A stretch of DNA of 39,535 nt from Planctomycetaceae bacterium (GTDB taxonomy: Bacteria; Planctomycetota; Planctomycetia; Pirellulales; Pirellulaceae). Below are positions 16,988 through 26,861 of this stretch, piece by piece. A model generated the notes under the pieces. That model had not been told where the DNA came from, ran no database searches, and saw nothing but the letters and a program-made list of their open reading frames with translations. A program made the position numbers and the translations under genes. The stretch's first letter is position 1, and each line of letters starts with the position of its first letter. The DNA lies in assembly GCA_005798335.1 (NCBI GenBank), contig SYJV01000156.1, positions 1 to 39,535 on the forward strand. The letters run 5' to 3'.

Positions 16988-18111
16988 TTCAATTGCATTG
17001 GCCCACGCACGATCACGCTGTTGCTACGGTCGTTAGCGATAATATTAACTTCGGCTGTCTTGGCGGGTGCGGGTTTGGGTGCGCCGCCTTGCTGCTGTTG
17101 CATTTGCATCTGCTGCATCTGCATCTGTTGCATGCGCGCCATCTGATCGGGAGACATGTTCGTTGGAGCAGACTGCTTGCTGATTCCCAAGAACTCGTCG
17201 AGCTGTCCTTTTACCAACGAAGCACGAGCATGTTTGAGTTGGAATTCGCGAGCCAATCCGTCGAGCGCAGCAACCGATTGTTCTTGATTGAGAACCCGAT
17301 GAATGTCGAGCAAGTTTCCGGCTGCGTCCATCGCCTCCAAGCGATTGGTGGATTCCAAAGCGGTCAGTTTGCCGTTGGGGCTGAGCATCGATTTGAACTC
17401 TTCCAACACATCTTTGGCAACGAGAAACGTCAGCTTGAATGAAGTCCGCAGAAATTTATGTGGCGAGTGATCGGTCAGTTGCTCCGGTTCGACTCGCGGA
17501 ACCATTGCTGGATTGAGACTCGCAATCTTCACCACCGACAGCGCGCCGTCACTGTCCAGCATCGTGAATCCACGCGCCAACAAGTGGCGATTGATTAAAT
17601 CTTGAGTTTCGTCCAGCGTATACGGTTTTTGAGTCGCCACGTTAACATAGTCTGCCGGTAACTCTTGCCAGTCGAGAGTTCGATTGGAAACTCTGGCCAA
17701 CCATCGCAGCAGTTCCGGCCAGGGTTGGTTGCGAAACTGAAACGCGACCATCCCCTGCAAGTCGGGCTTGATATCAAACTCCTGCGGATTCGGCTTTTCA
17801 GGAGGTTCGGCAGGTCGTGGAATCGTTGTTGGGGCCGCTGGCTTGGCGGGCATACCAGCGGCGGGAGCAGCGCCGTCTTTGCCAGGCTGGCCCGCATTCG
17901 GCGGTTGACCTGGTGCAGTTGGTGATGGCTGGCCAGGCATCCCTGGCGGAACTCGAACGCCCGCTGGCGCCGCGCCGGGTGTGGCTCCAGCCGGAAAGGA
18001 CGGTGGAGTCTGCGCTTGCAATAAGTGTTGATATCCGCAAACAACAAAACAGCATCCCAGCAACACTCTCCACACCATGTTTCGAAATGGTCCACTTAGG
18101 TGTAGTTTCAT
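16909..18111 (-). CDS. Secretin N-domain protein, N-terminal part of a frameshifted gene
   Basis: A 400-residue frame with a signal peptide (about residues 12-34, ending LLQAQ), a Pro/Gly/Ala-rich linker, and an N0-like domain (DLQGMVAFQFRNQPWPELLRWLARVSNRT..). NolW-like repeats follow, the last being VNIIANDRSNSVIVRGP. A Met/Gln-rich low-complexity stretch precedes that repeat. After RGP the frame runs into unrelated residues (MQLKWKKFKICW..). The neighbouring frame supplies the expected continuation NAIEMEEVQNLL, so one base (or four) seems to be missing after GGGCC at about 17000-17004. The intact ancestor would be a periplasmic protein of roughly 870 residues. Either an assembly error or a real mutation could explain the split. 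Confidence 0.75.
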   Translation of the reverse strand: MKLHLSGPFRNMVWRVLLGCCFVVCGYQHLLQAQTPPSFPAGATPGAAPAGVRVPPGMPGQPSPTAPGQPPNAGQPGKDGAAPAAGMPAKPAAPTTIPRPAEPPEKPNPQEFDIKPDLQGMVAFQFRNQPWPELLRWLARVSNRTLDWQELPADYVNVATQKPYTLDETQDLINRHLLARGFTMLDSDGALSVVKIASLNPAMVPRVEPEQLTDHSPHKFLRTSFKLTFLVAKDVLEEFKSMLSPNGKLTALESTNRLEAMDAAGNLLDIHRVLNQEQSVAALDGLAREFQLKHARASLVKGQLDEFLGISKQSAPTNMSPDQMARMQQMQMQQMQMQQQQGGAPKPAPAKTAEVNIIANDRSNSVIVRGPMQLKWKKFKICWLSSANFHPKEAELARYE

Positions 18112-18306
18112 AGCAGAAGCCTGTTTCTAGTTAGAATCGGTGACGGCATCGCAAGCAGCTCATCTATCGACATCACACGTTGGGTGAGTTGTGCGGTACT
18201 TCGTCCTCGAAATTATTACTCGATCCTAATCCCTACGTTTGCAACTCACAGAACATTATTCCCCAATTGAGCAGGTATTGCCAGGAAGTTCAAGAAAAAA
18301 AATTCC

Positions 18307-19272
18307 ATGTCGCACAAGATTTTGCTTGGCTTGGACGAGGCGGGGTACGGACCCAACATTGGTCCTTTGGTTATTGGTGCATCCGTTTGGCAAGTTGCCA
18401 ATGAATATGATGCTCAGCGACTCGGATTTGATCTAATGCCAGTGCTGCTTGAAAAATTGTGGAAAGCTGGGGACAAACATGTACCGCTGGGTGACTCCAA
18501 GAATCTGTTCAGTCCCAATGCTGGTATTCGGTCGCTGGAAACTGGAGTTTGGAGCTTGTTGGCAGTTCATGGAGTCGGAGCATTGAAACTGGCTGAAATG
18601 ATAGATCAACTTTGCCAACCGGGCACAGCGGAACGGTTAGCGGTACATCCTTGGTACGAAAGCGTTGGCCAGCCGGGGATGATCGAGCAAACACTGCCGC
18701 AAATCCGCGAGTTAAAAACCCTTGCCCGAGAGCAATTCGAACGTGTTGGGGTGAAATTTCTGGGGGTTTACTCTCGAATTATTCCGGAGTTGGAATTTAA
18801 CCAACAGGTTACGGCATCGGGGTCCAAGGGACAATTACTTTCTGTACAAACACTTTCGTTGGCAGCAGCTCTAATGAAGCAATTCGATTGCCCGATTGAG
18901 GTCTTTTGTGATCGGCAAGGAGGTCGCAAAAAGTACTTGCCTTTGTTGTTGGAGATAATGTCCCCGGAATGGTTCCATATCATTGACGAAACGCCAGCAC
19001 GATCGAGCTACCGGTCACTGTCGACACCGCACAAGACAATTCACTTTACGGTTGGAGGCGATGCGTTTCCACCCGTCGGATTAGCATCGATGACGGCTAA
19101 GTACCTGCGCGAAAGACTGATGTTGCTGATCAATATTTTCTGGCAAAAACACCTTGCGAGTTTGCGTCCCACTGCGGGATATCCGCAAGATGCAAAAAGA
19201 TTCCGCGCGGAAATTGAACCCATAGCGGATCAGCTAGGGTTTCAACCAAACTCTTGGTGGCGAATTTGCTGA
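18307..19272 (+). CDS. RNase HII/HIII-like protein
   Basis: A 321-residue protein with the RNase H fold motifs of the HII group: LLGLDEAGYGPNIGPLVIGA at the start (catalytic Asp10 and Glu11), GDSKNLFSP, CDRQGGR as the probable third acidic position, and ASMTAKYLRE matching the AAASIxAKxxRD helix. Two features are atypical. The GRG tripeptide that RNase HII uses to read the RNA-DNA junction is GYG, and about 100 residues are inserted between the second and third motifs compared with E. coli RnhB. It may be a divergent ribonuclease H of Planctomycetota or a non-RNase H relative. An A-rich run follows AGGAAG upstream of the ATG. Confidence 0.75.
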   Translation: MSHKILLGLDEAGYGPNIGPLVIGASVWQVANEYDAQRLGFDLMPVLLEKLWKAGDKHVPLGDSKNLFSPNAGIRSLETGVWSLLAVHGVGALKLAEMIDQLCQPGTAERLAVHPWYESVGQPGMIEQTLPQIRELKTLAREQFERVGVKFLGVYSRIIPELEFNQQVTASGSKGQLLSVQTLSLAAALMKQFDCPIEVFCDRQGGRKKYLPLLLEIMSPEWFHIIDETPARSSYRSLSTPHKTIHFTVGGDAFPPVGLASMTAKYLRERLMLLINIFWQKHLASLRPTAGYPQDAKRFRAEIEPIADQLGFQPNSWWRIC

Positions 19273-19351
19273 TCGACCGCGCGGCACGCTTTCTGGCGAT
19301 GCAGTCGTACGAGGCTTAAGTCAAATGCGCTATGCCAATAATCAAACTGAC

Positions 19352-20773
19352 TCAGCAGTCGTAGTACATGCAAAATTCGTAAGGATGCGGTCGCATACGA
19401 ATCGCGTCTACTTCGATGGCACGTTTGTATTGAATCCAAGCCACAAGTAGATCCTCGGTAAACACGTCGCCGCGCAGCAGGAAACCCAAATCGCTTTCAA
19501 GCGCACGCAGCGCTTCGTCGAGATCTGCAGGAGTTTGCGGAACTTTACGCAGCTCTTCGGGAGGCAGGTCATACAAGTTCTTATCGAACGGATCGCCGGG
19601 ATGCAGCTTGTTTTGAATACCGTCGATAGCTGCCATCAGAATCGCAGCTAGCGCTAAGTAAGGATTGCAGCTCGGATCGCGGCAGCGGAACTCGACCCGC
19701 TTGGCTTTCGGGCTTGGGCTGTACATTGGAATGCGCACCGCTGCCGAACGATTGCGCTGGGAATAAGCCAAATTCACGGGCGCTTCGTAACCTGGCACCA
19801 ATCTTTTGTAGCTGTTGGTCGTTGGACTGGTAAGTGCGAGTAGCGCCGGAGCGTGTCGCAGCACACCGCCAATTGCGTGCAGCCCAATGTCGCTCAATCC
19901 GCCGTATCCCTTGCCAGCAAACAACGGGTCGCCATTTTTCCAAAGTGAAAAATGAACGTGCATGCCCGAACCGTTATCTCCGAAAAGGGGTTTGGGCATA
20001 AACGTAACCGTTTTATTGCGCCGCCTAGCGACATTCTTGACGATGTATTTGTATTTCATCAGATTGTCGGCAATTTGGACCAAGGTACCAAAACGAATGT
20101 CGATCTCCGTCTGGCCAGCGCTGGCAACTTCGTGATGTTGGCATTCGACTTCGATACCGCAATCGATTAACGTCTGCATCATTTCACTGCGAATGTCGAC
20201 CAATTGGTCGATAGGAGCGCAGGGAAAGTAGCCTTCTTTGTGGCGAATCTTGTGACCGAGATTGGGGTTCTCGCTGCGGCCCCGATTCCACTGCGCTTCA
20301 CTGCTGTCAAGGTGGTAGAAGCCCTCTGAGGCCGTTTGGTCGTAGCGCACATCGTCGAACACAAAGAACTCGGCCTCTGGTCCGAAATAAGCGGTATCGG
20401 CGACTCCTGTGCCACTCAGATAATTCATTGCTCGCCGCGCAATATTGCGTGGATCGCGAGCGTAATCTTCGCGCGTGATCGGGTCTTGGACGCAGCAAAC
20501 CATTACCAATGTCGGTAGCGCCGGAAATGGATCAACGAAAGCAGTGTCCGGTTGTGGAACCAGTAACATGTCCGATTCATTGATCGCTTGCCAACCGCGA
20601 ATACTGGAACCATCGAAGCCGAAGCCGTCTTCGAACGATTCCTCTTTCAATTGAGATACCGGGACAGTGGTGTGTTGCCATTGACCAAGTAGATCGGTAA
20701 ACCTCAAATCAACAGCTTTGACGTCGTGCTCGCGGCACATCACCAACACTTCTTGCGGCGACTTGGGAGACAT
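19352..20773 (-). CDS. glnA: Glutamine synthetase, type I
   Basis: Converts glutamate, ammonia and ATP to glutamine as a dodecamer in the cytoplasm. The 473-residue product has GFDGSSIRG, the catalytic [24 protein letters not shown], the loop NRSAAVRIP and the C-terminal RPHPYEF. Tyr401 in [11 protein letters not shown] is the adenylylation site of GSI-beta enzymes, which implies control by a GlnE-type enzyme encoded elsewhere. The ATG at 20773 gives the family's usual N-terminus. A start at 20827 would add 18 residues encoded by a simple-sequence region. The gene stands alone; its upstream region is the low-complexity stretch to 20900. Confidence 0.96.
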   Translation of the reverse strand: MSPKSPQEVLVMCREHDVKAVDLRFTDLLGQWQHTTVPVSQLKEESFEDGFGFDGSSIRGWQAINESDMLLVPQPDTAFVDPFPALPTLVMVCCVQDPITREDYARDPRNIARRAMNYLSGTGVADTAYFGPEAEFFVFDDVRYDQTASEGFYHLDSSEAQWNRGRSENPNLGHKIRHKEGYFPCAPIDQLVDIRSEMMQTLIDCGIEVECQHHEVASAGQTEIDIRFGTLVQIADNLMKYKYIVKNVARRRNKTVTFMPKPLFGDNGSGMHVHFSLWKNGDPLFAGKGYGGLSDIGLHAIGGVLRHAPALLALTSPTTNSYKRLVPGYEAPVNLAYSQRNRSAAVRIPMYSPSPKAKRVEFRCRDPSCNPYLALAAILMAAIDGIQNKLHPGDPFDKNLYDLPPEELRKVPQTPADLDEALRALESDLGFLLRGDVFTEDLLVAWIQYKRAIEVDAIRMRPHPYEFCMYYDC

Positions 20774-20900
20774 TGACGACCTTGTCGAAGTTTGAAGTTC
20801 GCGAAGTTTGAAGTTTGAAATCTGCAATCTGAACTACCAGATGTCAAATATCAGACGTCATATTTCATATTTGAAATCTGGAATATCAATCTCAAGACTC
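20774..20900. repeat. Low-complexity GAAGTTTGAA / GAAATCTG repeat upstream of glnA
   Basis: Degenerate short direct repeats (GAAGTTTGAAGTT, GAAGTTTGAAGTTTGAAATCTG, AATCTGAA, ATATTTGAAATCTGG, AATATCAATCTC) fill the gap between glnA and cysK. It probably contains the glnA promoter, but I cannot pick one out of the repeats. Confidence 0.7.
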
Positions 20901-20912
20901 AACCCTCACTTC

Positions 20913-21854
20913 CTATCCCACCGCGTCGGCGAACAGTGGAGTCGATAGATAGCGTTCGCCGAGACTAGCCATGATGGTCACGATGCGTTTGCCTCGATAT
21001 TCTGGTCGCGCGGCAACCTGCGCTGCAGCCCACATGTTTGCACCGGAACTGATACCGGCCATGATTCCTTCTTGCTTTGCGAGGCGCTTGGACCATTCGA
21101 AGGCATCTTCATCATCCACGGTGATGACCTCGTCGACCAAACTGGTATCGAGGTTCTTTGGCACAAAGCCTGCCCCGATGCCTTGAATGCGATGTTTTCC
21201 TGGTTGTCCGCCGCTGATCACTGGACTGTGCTTGGGCTCGACCACAATCGCTTTGAAATTTGGGTTGAGATTTTTGATGTAGCGAGCCACGCCGGTGATG
21301 GTTCCACCAGTTCCGACTCCAGCCACGATCGCATCGATATTGTATGCCGAATCTTCCCAAATCTCTGGGCCGGTGGTTCGCTGGTGGATTTCTGGATTGG
21401 CGGGATTCTCGAATTGCTGGGGCATATATGCGTCCGCTTGCTGGGACACCATTTCGTGCGCTTTGGCGATTGCACCGCGCATGCCGTCGGCGGCTGGTGT
21501 GAGCACCAAATTGGACCCCAACCCGCGCAGTAGAGCGCGTCGTTCCACCGACATGGATTCAGGCATGGTCAACGTCAATCGATAACCTTTGGCAGCGCAT
21601 ACGAATGCCAGCGCGATGCCCGTATTGCCACTGGTGGGCTCGATGATGTGAGTTTGCTTGTTGATTTTGCCGTCGCGTTCGCCTGCTTCGACCATGGCAA
21701 CGCCGATTCGGTCTTTTACGCTGTTCAGCGGCTGAAAGAACTCGCACTTCGCAAATACGGTCGCTTGACCTTCGGGAATCAAGCGATTGACGCGGATCAT
21801 CGGAGTATCGCCAATAGTGCGAATAACGCTGTCAAATGTTCTTCCACGTGGCAT
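20913..21854 (-). CDS. cysK: Cysteine synthase (O-acetylserine sulfhydrylase)
   Basis: A PLP enzyme of 313 residues that makes cysteine from O-acetylserine and sulfide. The PLP lysine is Lys47 in NSVKDRIG, followed by the substrate loop [12 protein letters not shown], the phosphate-binding [10 protein letters not shown] and the C-terminal GISSGAN. The length is normal for CysK/Cys[12 protein letters not shown] is the CysK-type variant. No cysE lies next to it. It could be a CysM or a cystathionine beta-synthase-like paralog, but CysK is the best fit. It is on the same strand as glnA, with 139 bases between them. Confidence 0.93.
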   Translation of the reverse strand: MPRGRTFDSVIRTIGDTPMIRVNRLIPEGQATVFAKCEFFQPLNSVKDRIGVAMVEAGERDGKINKQTHIIEPTSGNTGIALAFVCAAKGYRLTLTMPESMSVERRALLRGLGSNLVLTPAADGMRGAIAKAHEMVSQQADAYMPQQFENPANPEIHQRTTGPEIWEDSAYNIDAIVAGVGTGGTITGVARYIKNLNPNFKAIVVEPKHSPVISGGQPGKHRIQGIGAGFVPKNLDTSLVDEVITVDDEDAFEWSKRLAKQEGIMAGISSGANMWAAAQVAARPEYRGKRIVTIMASLGERYLSTPLFADAVG

Positions 21855-21964
21855 GGTAAATAGCTCAACAGTACTTAAGGGATAAAACGCTCAAATATGG
21901 TCCAACATTGTATCGCACTATGTCAGATATCAAACGGGTCAGGGATATTCGCAGCGAACCCTAA

Positions 21965-22747
21965 CTAATCCGGCATTTTTCCTTGCGCAACTTCGTCTTC
22001 CCATTGATCCATCAGTGGCCAATCGGCAGCACAAGTGCCAAAATCAGCCATGTGCAGGTATCCTCGCAAGCGCTCAATCGTGCGCTCAATCATCGCATCA
22101 TCTTTGCGAAAGATTGGGCCGTGACTGGGGAGCAGCCACTTGGCGGTCGAGTTGCGAATTCTCTGCAGCGAGCGAATGAACGCAGCAATATCGCTACCGT
22201 GATGCGCGTCGATTGCACCCACACAGCCATCACGAAAGATATTGTCGCCGCTGAACAACAAGTCACCCAACCGGAACGCTAATTGGCTGTCCGCATGTCC
22301 GGGCGTGGCCCACACTTCCAACTTCAGTGAGCCGACCTCGATGATTGAGCCTTCGTCAATCACGTTTTCAACTTCGACCGGCGGCATTTCGAGGTGAATA
22401 TTCTGCGCGTCAATCTCCGCGAAGGTGCGCAGTTTGTCGCCCGCAGCAAGTAACTTGGCAGCGCGCGGATGCGCCGAAACCGTGGTCTTCAACATTTGCC
22501 TGGCGGTCGCCAAACCCTGGCCATGGTCCACGTCCGCGTGGCTAGCAATCAAAGTCCGGCATTTTGAAAGCGGAAAATCCAATTCGCGAATCAGTTCGAC
22601 GATTTCCTCGACGGATTCATCGTAGCCGACATCGATCAGAATCCATTCATCAGCATCGTAAATCAAATAAACGTTGCAGCCAATTACGTGCCCGGCCTGA
22701 AGATTGAGTTCAATAACATTCGGAAAAATTGGCTTGCGTTCCAGCAT
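21965..22747 (-). CDS. MBL-fold metallo-hydrolase
   Basis: A metallo-beta-lactamase-fold hydrolase of about 260 residues. The metal-binding HADVDHG matches HxHxDH with the first His retained and Ala at the second position; other ligands appear in TPGHADSQ, FSGDNIF and PSHGP. Such proteins include glyoxalase II-like thioesterases and persulfide dioxygenases; I cannot assign a substrate. I place the start at the ATG at 22747, because MLERKPIFPNVIELN begins the fold. An upstream ATG at 22816 overlaps the stop of the epimerase-like gene (TGATG) and would add 23 unrelated residues; coupled translation from there is possible. Confidence 0.8.
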   Translation of the reverse strand: MLERKPIFPNVIELNLQAGHVIGCNVYLIYDADEWILIDVGYDESVEEIVELIRELDFPLSKCRTLIASHADVDHGQGLATARQMLKTTVSAHPRAAKLLAAGDKLRTFAEIDAQNIHLEMPPVEVENVIDEGSIIEVGSLKLEVWATPGHADSQLAFRLGDLLFSGDNIFRDGCVGAIDAHHGSDIAAFIRSLQRIRNSTAKWLLPSHGPIFRKDDAMIERTIERLRGYLHMADFGTCAADWPLMDQWEDEVAQGKMPD

Positions 22748-22815
22748 GAGCGATCTTGCGCGAGAGGAGATAGTTGGCGATACTGCCGAATTGTAGGCGC
22801 TAAGCGTCCAAGCCA

Positions 22816-23694
22816 TCAACCGCTGATCGGGCCTTCTGCCCTAAAGCAATCCCCCAAACCTTCACGAAAGCTACGAAATCTTGGCTGAAATTCGAAATCG
22901 GCAAAAAAGTTAGCCGGGCGGATGCGTTTATTGGTCGCCGCACGGCTGGCTCGCGGTGAGTTCGGGTCCGGCGGTGCGAAAGTTATCTCACCGAGTTCGC
23001 CTAGTCTGGCAATTTCTCGATAAAACTCTGCGCGAGCGACGGGGTGGCCATCCGACAGGACATAACAAGGTCTTTTCGCCGGTCTGCCGAAAACTGCTTG
23101 GATCGCCCGGGAAATATCGTCGACGTGAATCAGATTCAGGAAACCGTCCTGGGGAACCGCGACTGCGTTGCCAGAGCGTAGCGAAACTAGATGAGGAACG
23201 CGATTCTGACCGTAGATGCCAGCCAATCGCAATGTTACACAGTCCGCAGATCGATCGCAGTCCGAGAACCAGCGCTCGGCCCGCAACGCTATTTCACCGG
23301 CCAATCGTGACGGGACAGGCAGTGTTTGCTCGTCCACCCACTGGGCATCTGATTCACCATACACGCCGGTGGTGCTTAGATAAATCAAGCGTTGCCAGTT
23401 GCTCGACAAAGCCCGAAAAAGATTGGCCAATCCAGTTTGATGGGTCGAAGCCGCCAATCCTTGGTCGTCGCGGTGCGGGACCGCTACCAAGACTTGATCG
23501 ACATCTTGTGTGAGTTGGACCAATTCCAGATCTGGATCCAGCCAATGCCCAATCACGCACTCTATACCCGCTTCACGCAACTGAGCTGCGCGGACGGTAG
23601 TTCGCGTCAAAGCCAACACGCGATCTCCGCGAGCAAGGTAGTTGCGCGCGACCTGTGTTCCGACATAACCGCAGCCGATAATTAACAACCGCAT
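22816..23694 (-). CDS. NAD(P)-binding extended SDR / epimerase-like protein
   Basis: A 292-residue atypical extended SDR similar to the YeeZ group. The N-terminal MRLLIIGCGYVGTQVARNYL has a GxGxxG nucleotide-binding motif, STTGVYG stands where the catalytic Ser is expected, and RLAGIYGQNR with NLIHVDDISRAI follow the pattern of nucleotide-sugar epimerases. The classical YxxxK is not clear: Tyr in TGVYGES is not followed by Lys at +4. The start at 23694 gives the usual beginning; an in-frame start at 23712 adds six residues. It is immediately upstream of the MBL-fold gene. The substrate is unknown. Confidence 0.82.
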   Translation of the reverse strand: MRLLIIGCGYVGTQVARNYLARGDRVLALTRTTVRAAQLREAGIECVIGHWLDPDLELVQLTQDVDQVLVAVPHRDDQGLAASTHQTGLANLFRALSSNWQRLIYLSTTGVYGESDAQWVDEQTLPVPSRLAGEIALRAERWFSDCDRSADCVTLRLAGIYGQNRVPHLVSLRSGNAVAVPQDGFLNLIHVDDISRAIQAVFGRPAKRPCYVLSDGHPVARAEFYREIARLGELGEITFAPPDPNSPRASRAATNKRIRPANFFADFEFQPRFRSFREGLGDCFRAEGPISG

Positions 23695-24058
23695 GCTGTT
23701 TTCTTGAACCAAAACCTAGGAAAAATGCAATGCTGTGATTGCGATTTATTCATGATCGTGAGCATCCAAGCCAAAGTCGAACGATTGCCGGCAGATTTTC
23801 TGCCAGTTGCAATTTGTACTTAGGACTTTCCTATTGCACAACCGAAGTATTAACAGTCCACGTATCCGCACAGCGAATACCAGGGCAATGGGGCGGAGGA
23901 AAAAAATCACTCGCAGGTGTACATCGGCTGAATGGCACCGGTCGCGAATCGTCGACCCTTGTGTTAGCGGTTGGAACTATCTACCGCGTGACGATGTCGT
24001 TGACCTTTCGGTCCAGACTGTCGACTTGCATCTGCTGACAGGATTCGTGAGCGACCTA
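23695..24058. other. Gap upstream of the 24059 gene; no gene seen
   Basis: About 360 bases between two divergent genes. A frame open from 23807 runs into the downstream gene, but its first 80 residues are Arg-rich and unlike an exported protein, so I read it as non-coding. It must hold promoters for both flanking genes; none is clear. Confidence 0.5.
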
Positions 24059-25048
24059 ATGCGCGCAAGAGTCATTGTTGGGCTAATCGGTGCTGCGCTT
24101 TGCATGTGCACCACCGACTTGGCGGCCATCGAGCCATGGCTCAGCGATCCTGCGTCGAGTCGAAAGACACAAGACGACGCCATGCGGCGCATTCCATTTA
24201 ACCAACTTAATCCCGCGGCCGCTCAGAACCTTCGCGAAGTGGTCGATCGTCCCAGTTTTTTTCGCCGCATGCCAACCCAAGCGTTCGCGTGCGACCAAGA
24301 GCTGTTTACCTTCCTAGTGAGATATCCTGAAGTCTTGGTCAATATCTGGGACCTGATGGATATCACCAAAGTCACGGTCGACCGAAATTCCCCTTATGTT
24401 TTTACCGGCCAAGATGGCGCGGGAACGACCTGCAAATGCGATTTGGTATACGGCACACCTGAGGTGCACATTTACCACGGAATCGGCCACTACAAGGGAT
24501 CGATGGCCCCGCGCGAAATTACGGGCAAGTGCGTGTGCGTCTTGCATAGCACACATACTCAGCCGCAATCGGCCGGCAATCGTGTTACTGGCACCATGGA
24601 CGTGTATCTGAAACTCGATAACTTAGGCGCCGACCTTATCACGCGGACCTTGGGACCCTTTGTGGGCAAGACGGCGGATTACAACTTTGTCGAATCAGCA
24701 AAATTCGTATCGCAGATTTCCGAAGTTTGTGAACGCAACCCGGTAGCCGCCCAAAATCTTGCTTCGCGTTTGAGTAAGATCCGACCGGAGGTACGTCAAC
24801 AATTTGCCACGATTGCCGCTAACATTTCTGCCACGAGCACCCCGTCAGTCGATGCCCATCAATTCGCTTCGACAGAGCCGCTTCGCCCTAAACCGACCGA
24901 AACAGTTATCGTACCATTGATCGAACAAAACCTTGACAGTTCGTCTCGCGACACCACATCTCTTAAATTCAGCGACCAACTCGAAAGTCGCTCAAGCTCA
25001 GGCACTGGCGTAGCCCCACGCAAATCTCGCATTTACATGCGGCGGTAA
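24059..25048 (+). CDS. Exported protein of unknown function, planctomycete type
   Basis: A 329-residue protein that I do not recognise. The ATG at 24059 opens a signal peptide (MRARVIVGLIGAALCMC, then an Ala-containing cleavage region); a GTG at 24050 is an alternative. The conserved-looking core (about residues 60-200) has paired cysteines (CKC and CVC) and an aromatic HIYHGIGHYKG segment. The C-terminal third is Ser/Thr-rich, ends in basic RKSRIYMRR, and looks disordered. No catalytic motif is obvious. It is convergent with the small gene at 25076. Confidence 0.65.
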   Translation: MRARVIVGLIGAALCMCTTDLAAIEPWLSDPASSRKTQDDAMRRIPFNQLNPAAAQNLREVVDRPSFFRRMPTQAFACDQELFTFLVRYPEVLVNIWDLMDITKVTVDRNSPYVFTGQDGAGTTCKCDLVYGTPEVHIYHGIGHYKGSMAPREITGKCVCVLHSTHTQPQSAGNRVTGTMDVYLKLDNLGADLITRTLGPFVGKTADYNFVESAKFVSQISEVCERNPVAAQNLASRLSKIRPEVRQQFATIAANISATSTPSVDAHQFASTEPLRPKPTETVIVPLIEQNLDSSSRDTTSLKFSDQLESRSSSGTGVAPRKSRIYMRR

Positions 25049-25075
25049 TAAGGCTACACGCTAGAGATTTGAGAT

Positions 25076-25435
25076 CTACAGCTTGCTCCCTGCAGCCTGT
25101 TCCTTTAGCCTACGCCATACGCGTCTTGCGACCGTTTGATCCAGCCGAACAACTTGCGCCATGCGCAGGTCGATTGTGCGCATCGTTCCATTCGGTGGCT
25201 TGACGTAGACGAACGGCAAACAAACCGCACGAACTTTGTGCGGAATTCCTGCATCGGTCGGGATGATTTTCAATCGCATCACATCTTCGGTTGGTGTTGA
25301 GTCCCAAAAAAATGTCGGCCATTCGGAAACGACATTCAGTAGTGCCAAAAAATCCCCCCTGCGAATGTCTTCTCCGGCGACCGTCGCGGCCATTGACAGG
25401 CTGGTTGTTGATTCGAGATTCATTTTGGATTTCAT
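25076..25435 (-). CDS. Small protein of unknown function
   Basis: A 119-residue soluble protein with no signal peptide. The middle part reads as a small beta-rich domain (DFLALLNVVSEWP, IPHKVRAVCLPFVYVK, TMRTIDLRMAQVVRLD) and the C-terminus is basic and helical. Codon use resembles its neighbours and the frame is free of alternatives, so I call it a gene. It is divergent from the sugar-isomerase gene and convergent with the secreted-protein gene at 24059. I do not recognise the family. Confidence 0.65.
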   Translation of the reverse strand: MKSKMNLESTTSLSMAATVAGEDIRRGDFLALLNVVSEWPTFFWDSTPTEDVMRLKIIPTDAGIPHKVRAVCLPFVYVKPPNGTMRTIDLRMAQVVRLDQTVARRVWRRLKEQAAGSKL

Positions 25436-25642
25436 GTTTGAATTTCTAGTGCGCGTGGATTCGAGCAGGTTTGGATATTCCGTAATGCTCCTAGGACATT
25501 TCGGCGCGGATTCGGTTCGCGAAGGTCCCTGGGCAAGGGGACTATTCCTTGTTCAGATTGCTTGGTTGTGGTTTACTATGGCATTCGGATTGTCACCAAC
25601 TCTTGAACGCAAGTTTGTCGCATACCTAGCGGAGGCACATCG

Positions 25643-26638
25643 ATGGCGCGTCCTGTAACGCTATTCACCGGTCAGTGGGCAGATCTCAAACTCGAACAGA
25701 TGGCAAAATTGACCAAGCAGTTCGGCTACGATGGTATCGAATTGGCCTGTTGGGGCGACCACTTCGAAGTAGATAAAGCACTGTCGGTCGATGGCTACTG
25801 CGCTCGAAAACGTGACTTACTAGAGGCCAACGGCTTGCAGTGTTTTGCGATCAGCGCTCACTTGGTTGGCCAAGCCATCTGCGACAACATCGACCAGCGC
25901 CATAAATTGATTCTGCCCGATTACGTCTGGGGAGACGGCAATCCCCAAGCAGTGAATCAACGCGCCATTGAGGAACTGAAACAAACCGCGCGCGCGGCCA
26001 AGAAATTAGGCATCGGGGTTGTCAATGGCTTTACCGGTTCGAGTATCTGGCATTTGCTGTACTCGTTCCCGCCAGTCTCGCAGAAAATGATCGACGAGGG
26101 ATTCAAATTGTTTGCCGATCGTTTCAATCCAATATTGGATGTGTTCGGCGAGTGCGGCGTGAAATTCGCCTTGGAAGTCCATCCCACCGAAATTGCTTTC
26201 GACCTTTACACCGCTGAGCGCGCTCTTGAGGCCATCGATCATCGCGAAGAGTTTGGCTTTAACTTTGATCCTAGCCATCTGCACTGGCAAGGTGTCGATC
26301 CGGTCGAGTTCCTGCGCCGATTCCCAGATCGGATTTATCATGTCCACGTGAAGGACGCGATTACGAAATTGAATGGTCGCAGCGGAATACTGGGCAGCCA
26401 TATCAATTTCGGCGATCCACGACGCGGTTGGGATTTTCGCAGTCCAGGCCGTGGTGGTATCAACTTCGAAGAGATCATTCGCGCGCTCAACGATATTAAG
26501 TATCAAGGTCCGCTGAGCATCGAATGGGAGGATAGTGGCATGGATCGCGAGTTCGGTGCTCGTGAGGCCTGCGAATTTACTCGACGAATCGATTTCAGTC
26601 CCAGTGCGCGAGCTTTCGATGCAGCTTTTGAAGAGTGA
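25643..26638 (+). CDS. Sugar phosphate isomerase/epimerase-like TIM barrel
   Basis: A 331-residue xylose-isomerase-like TIM-barrel protein of the AP-endonuclease-2 superfamily. Metal-binding residues are suggested by [26 protein letters not shown] and the late SIEWEDSG. Such proteins include inosose dehydratases/isomerases and keto-sugar epimerases. CGGAGG seven bases before the ATG supports the start. The last 20 bases overlap the start of thiS, giving a coupled three-gene run with thiS and thiG. That context does not explain its role, because no thiamine function is known for this family. It may simply share the transcript. Confidence 0.88.
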   Translation: MARPVTLFTGQWADLKLEQMAKLTKQFGYDGIELACWGDHFEVDKALSVDGYCARKRDLLEANGLQCFAISAHLVGQAICDNIDQRHKLILPDYVWGDGNPQAVNQRAIEELKQTARAAKKLGIGVVNGFTGSSIWHLLYSFPPVSQKMIDEGFKLFADRFNPILDVFGECGVKFALEVHPTEIAFDLYTAERALEAIDHREEFGFNFDPSHLHWQGVDPVEFLRRFPDRIYHVHVKDAITKLNGRSGILGSHINFGDPRRGWDFRSPGRGGINFEEIIRALNDIKYQGPLSIEWEDSGMDREFGAREACEFTRRIDFSPSARAFDAAFEE

Positions 26639-26861
26639 TTTACCCGGCCCAAGCCAGCAGATCGCGGTTCGAGTCAACGGTCGGCATCTCAACGTCGCGC
26701 CTGACACCAGCGTTGCGCAGTTATTGGTCGAAATCGGCATCCGCAGCGCTTTGGTGGCGGTTGAAGTCAATTTAGATTTGGTCCCCAAGCAATCGCATGC
26801 GACTAGGCTCTTGCAAGCGGGTGACGAAGTCGAAGTTGTCACCGTTGTAGGAGGTGGCTAA
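26619..26861 (+). CDS. thiS: Sulfur carrier protein ThiS
   Basis: A small ubiquitin-like protein that carries sulfur as a C-terminal thiocarboxylate for thiazole synthesis. The beta-grasp pattern [22 protein letters not shown].., [12 protein letters not shown] and [13 protein letters not shown] ends in the essential Gly-Gly. The 80-residue product starts at ATG 26619 inside the end of the isomerase gene. This gives about 14 residues more than usual, so a later non-ATG start cannot be excluded. thiG begins at the base after its stop. Confidence 0.88.
   Translation: MQLLKSDLPGPSQQIAVRVNGRHLNVAPDTSVAQLLVEIGIRSALVAVEVNLDLVPKQSHATRLLQAGDEVEVVTVVGGG

Noticed and set aside
17000-17004. Programmed -1 frameshift joining the two secretin-N-domain frames
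   Set aside because: The site (CGT GGG CCA) is not a standard slippery heptamer, and a -1 slip would leave the RGP-NAI junction one residue short of what I expect. A deletion or sequencing error is simpler, though not proven.
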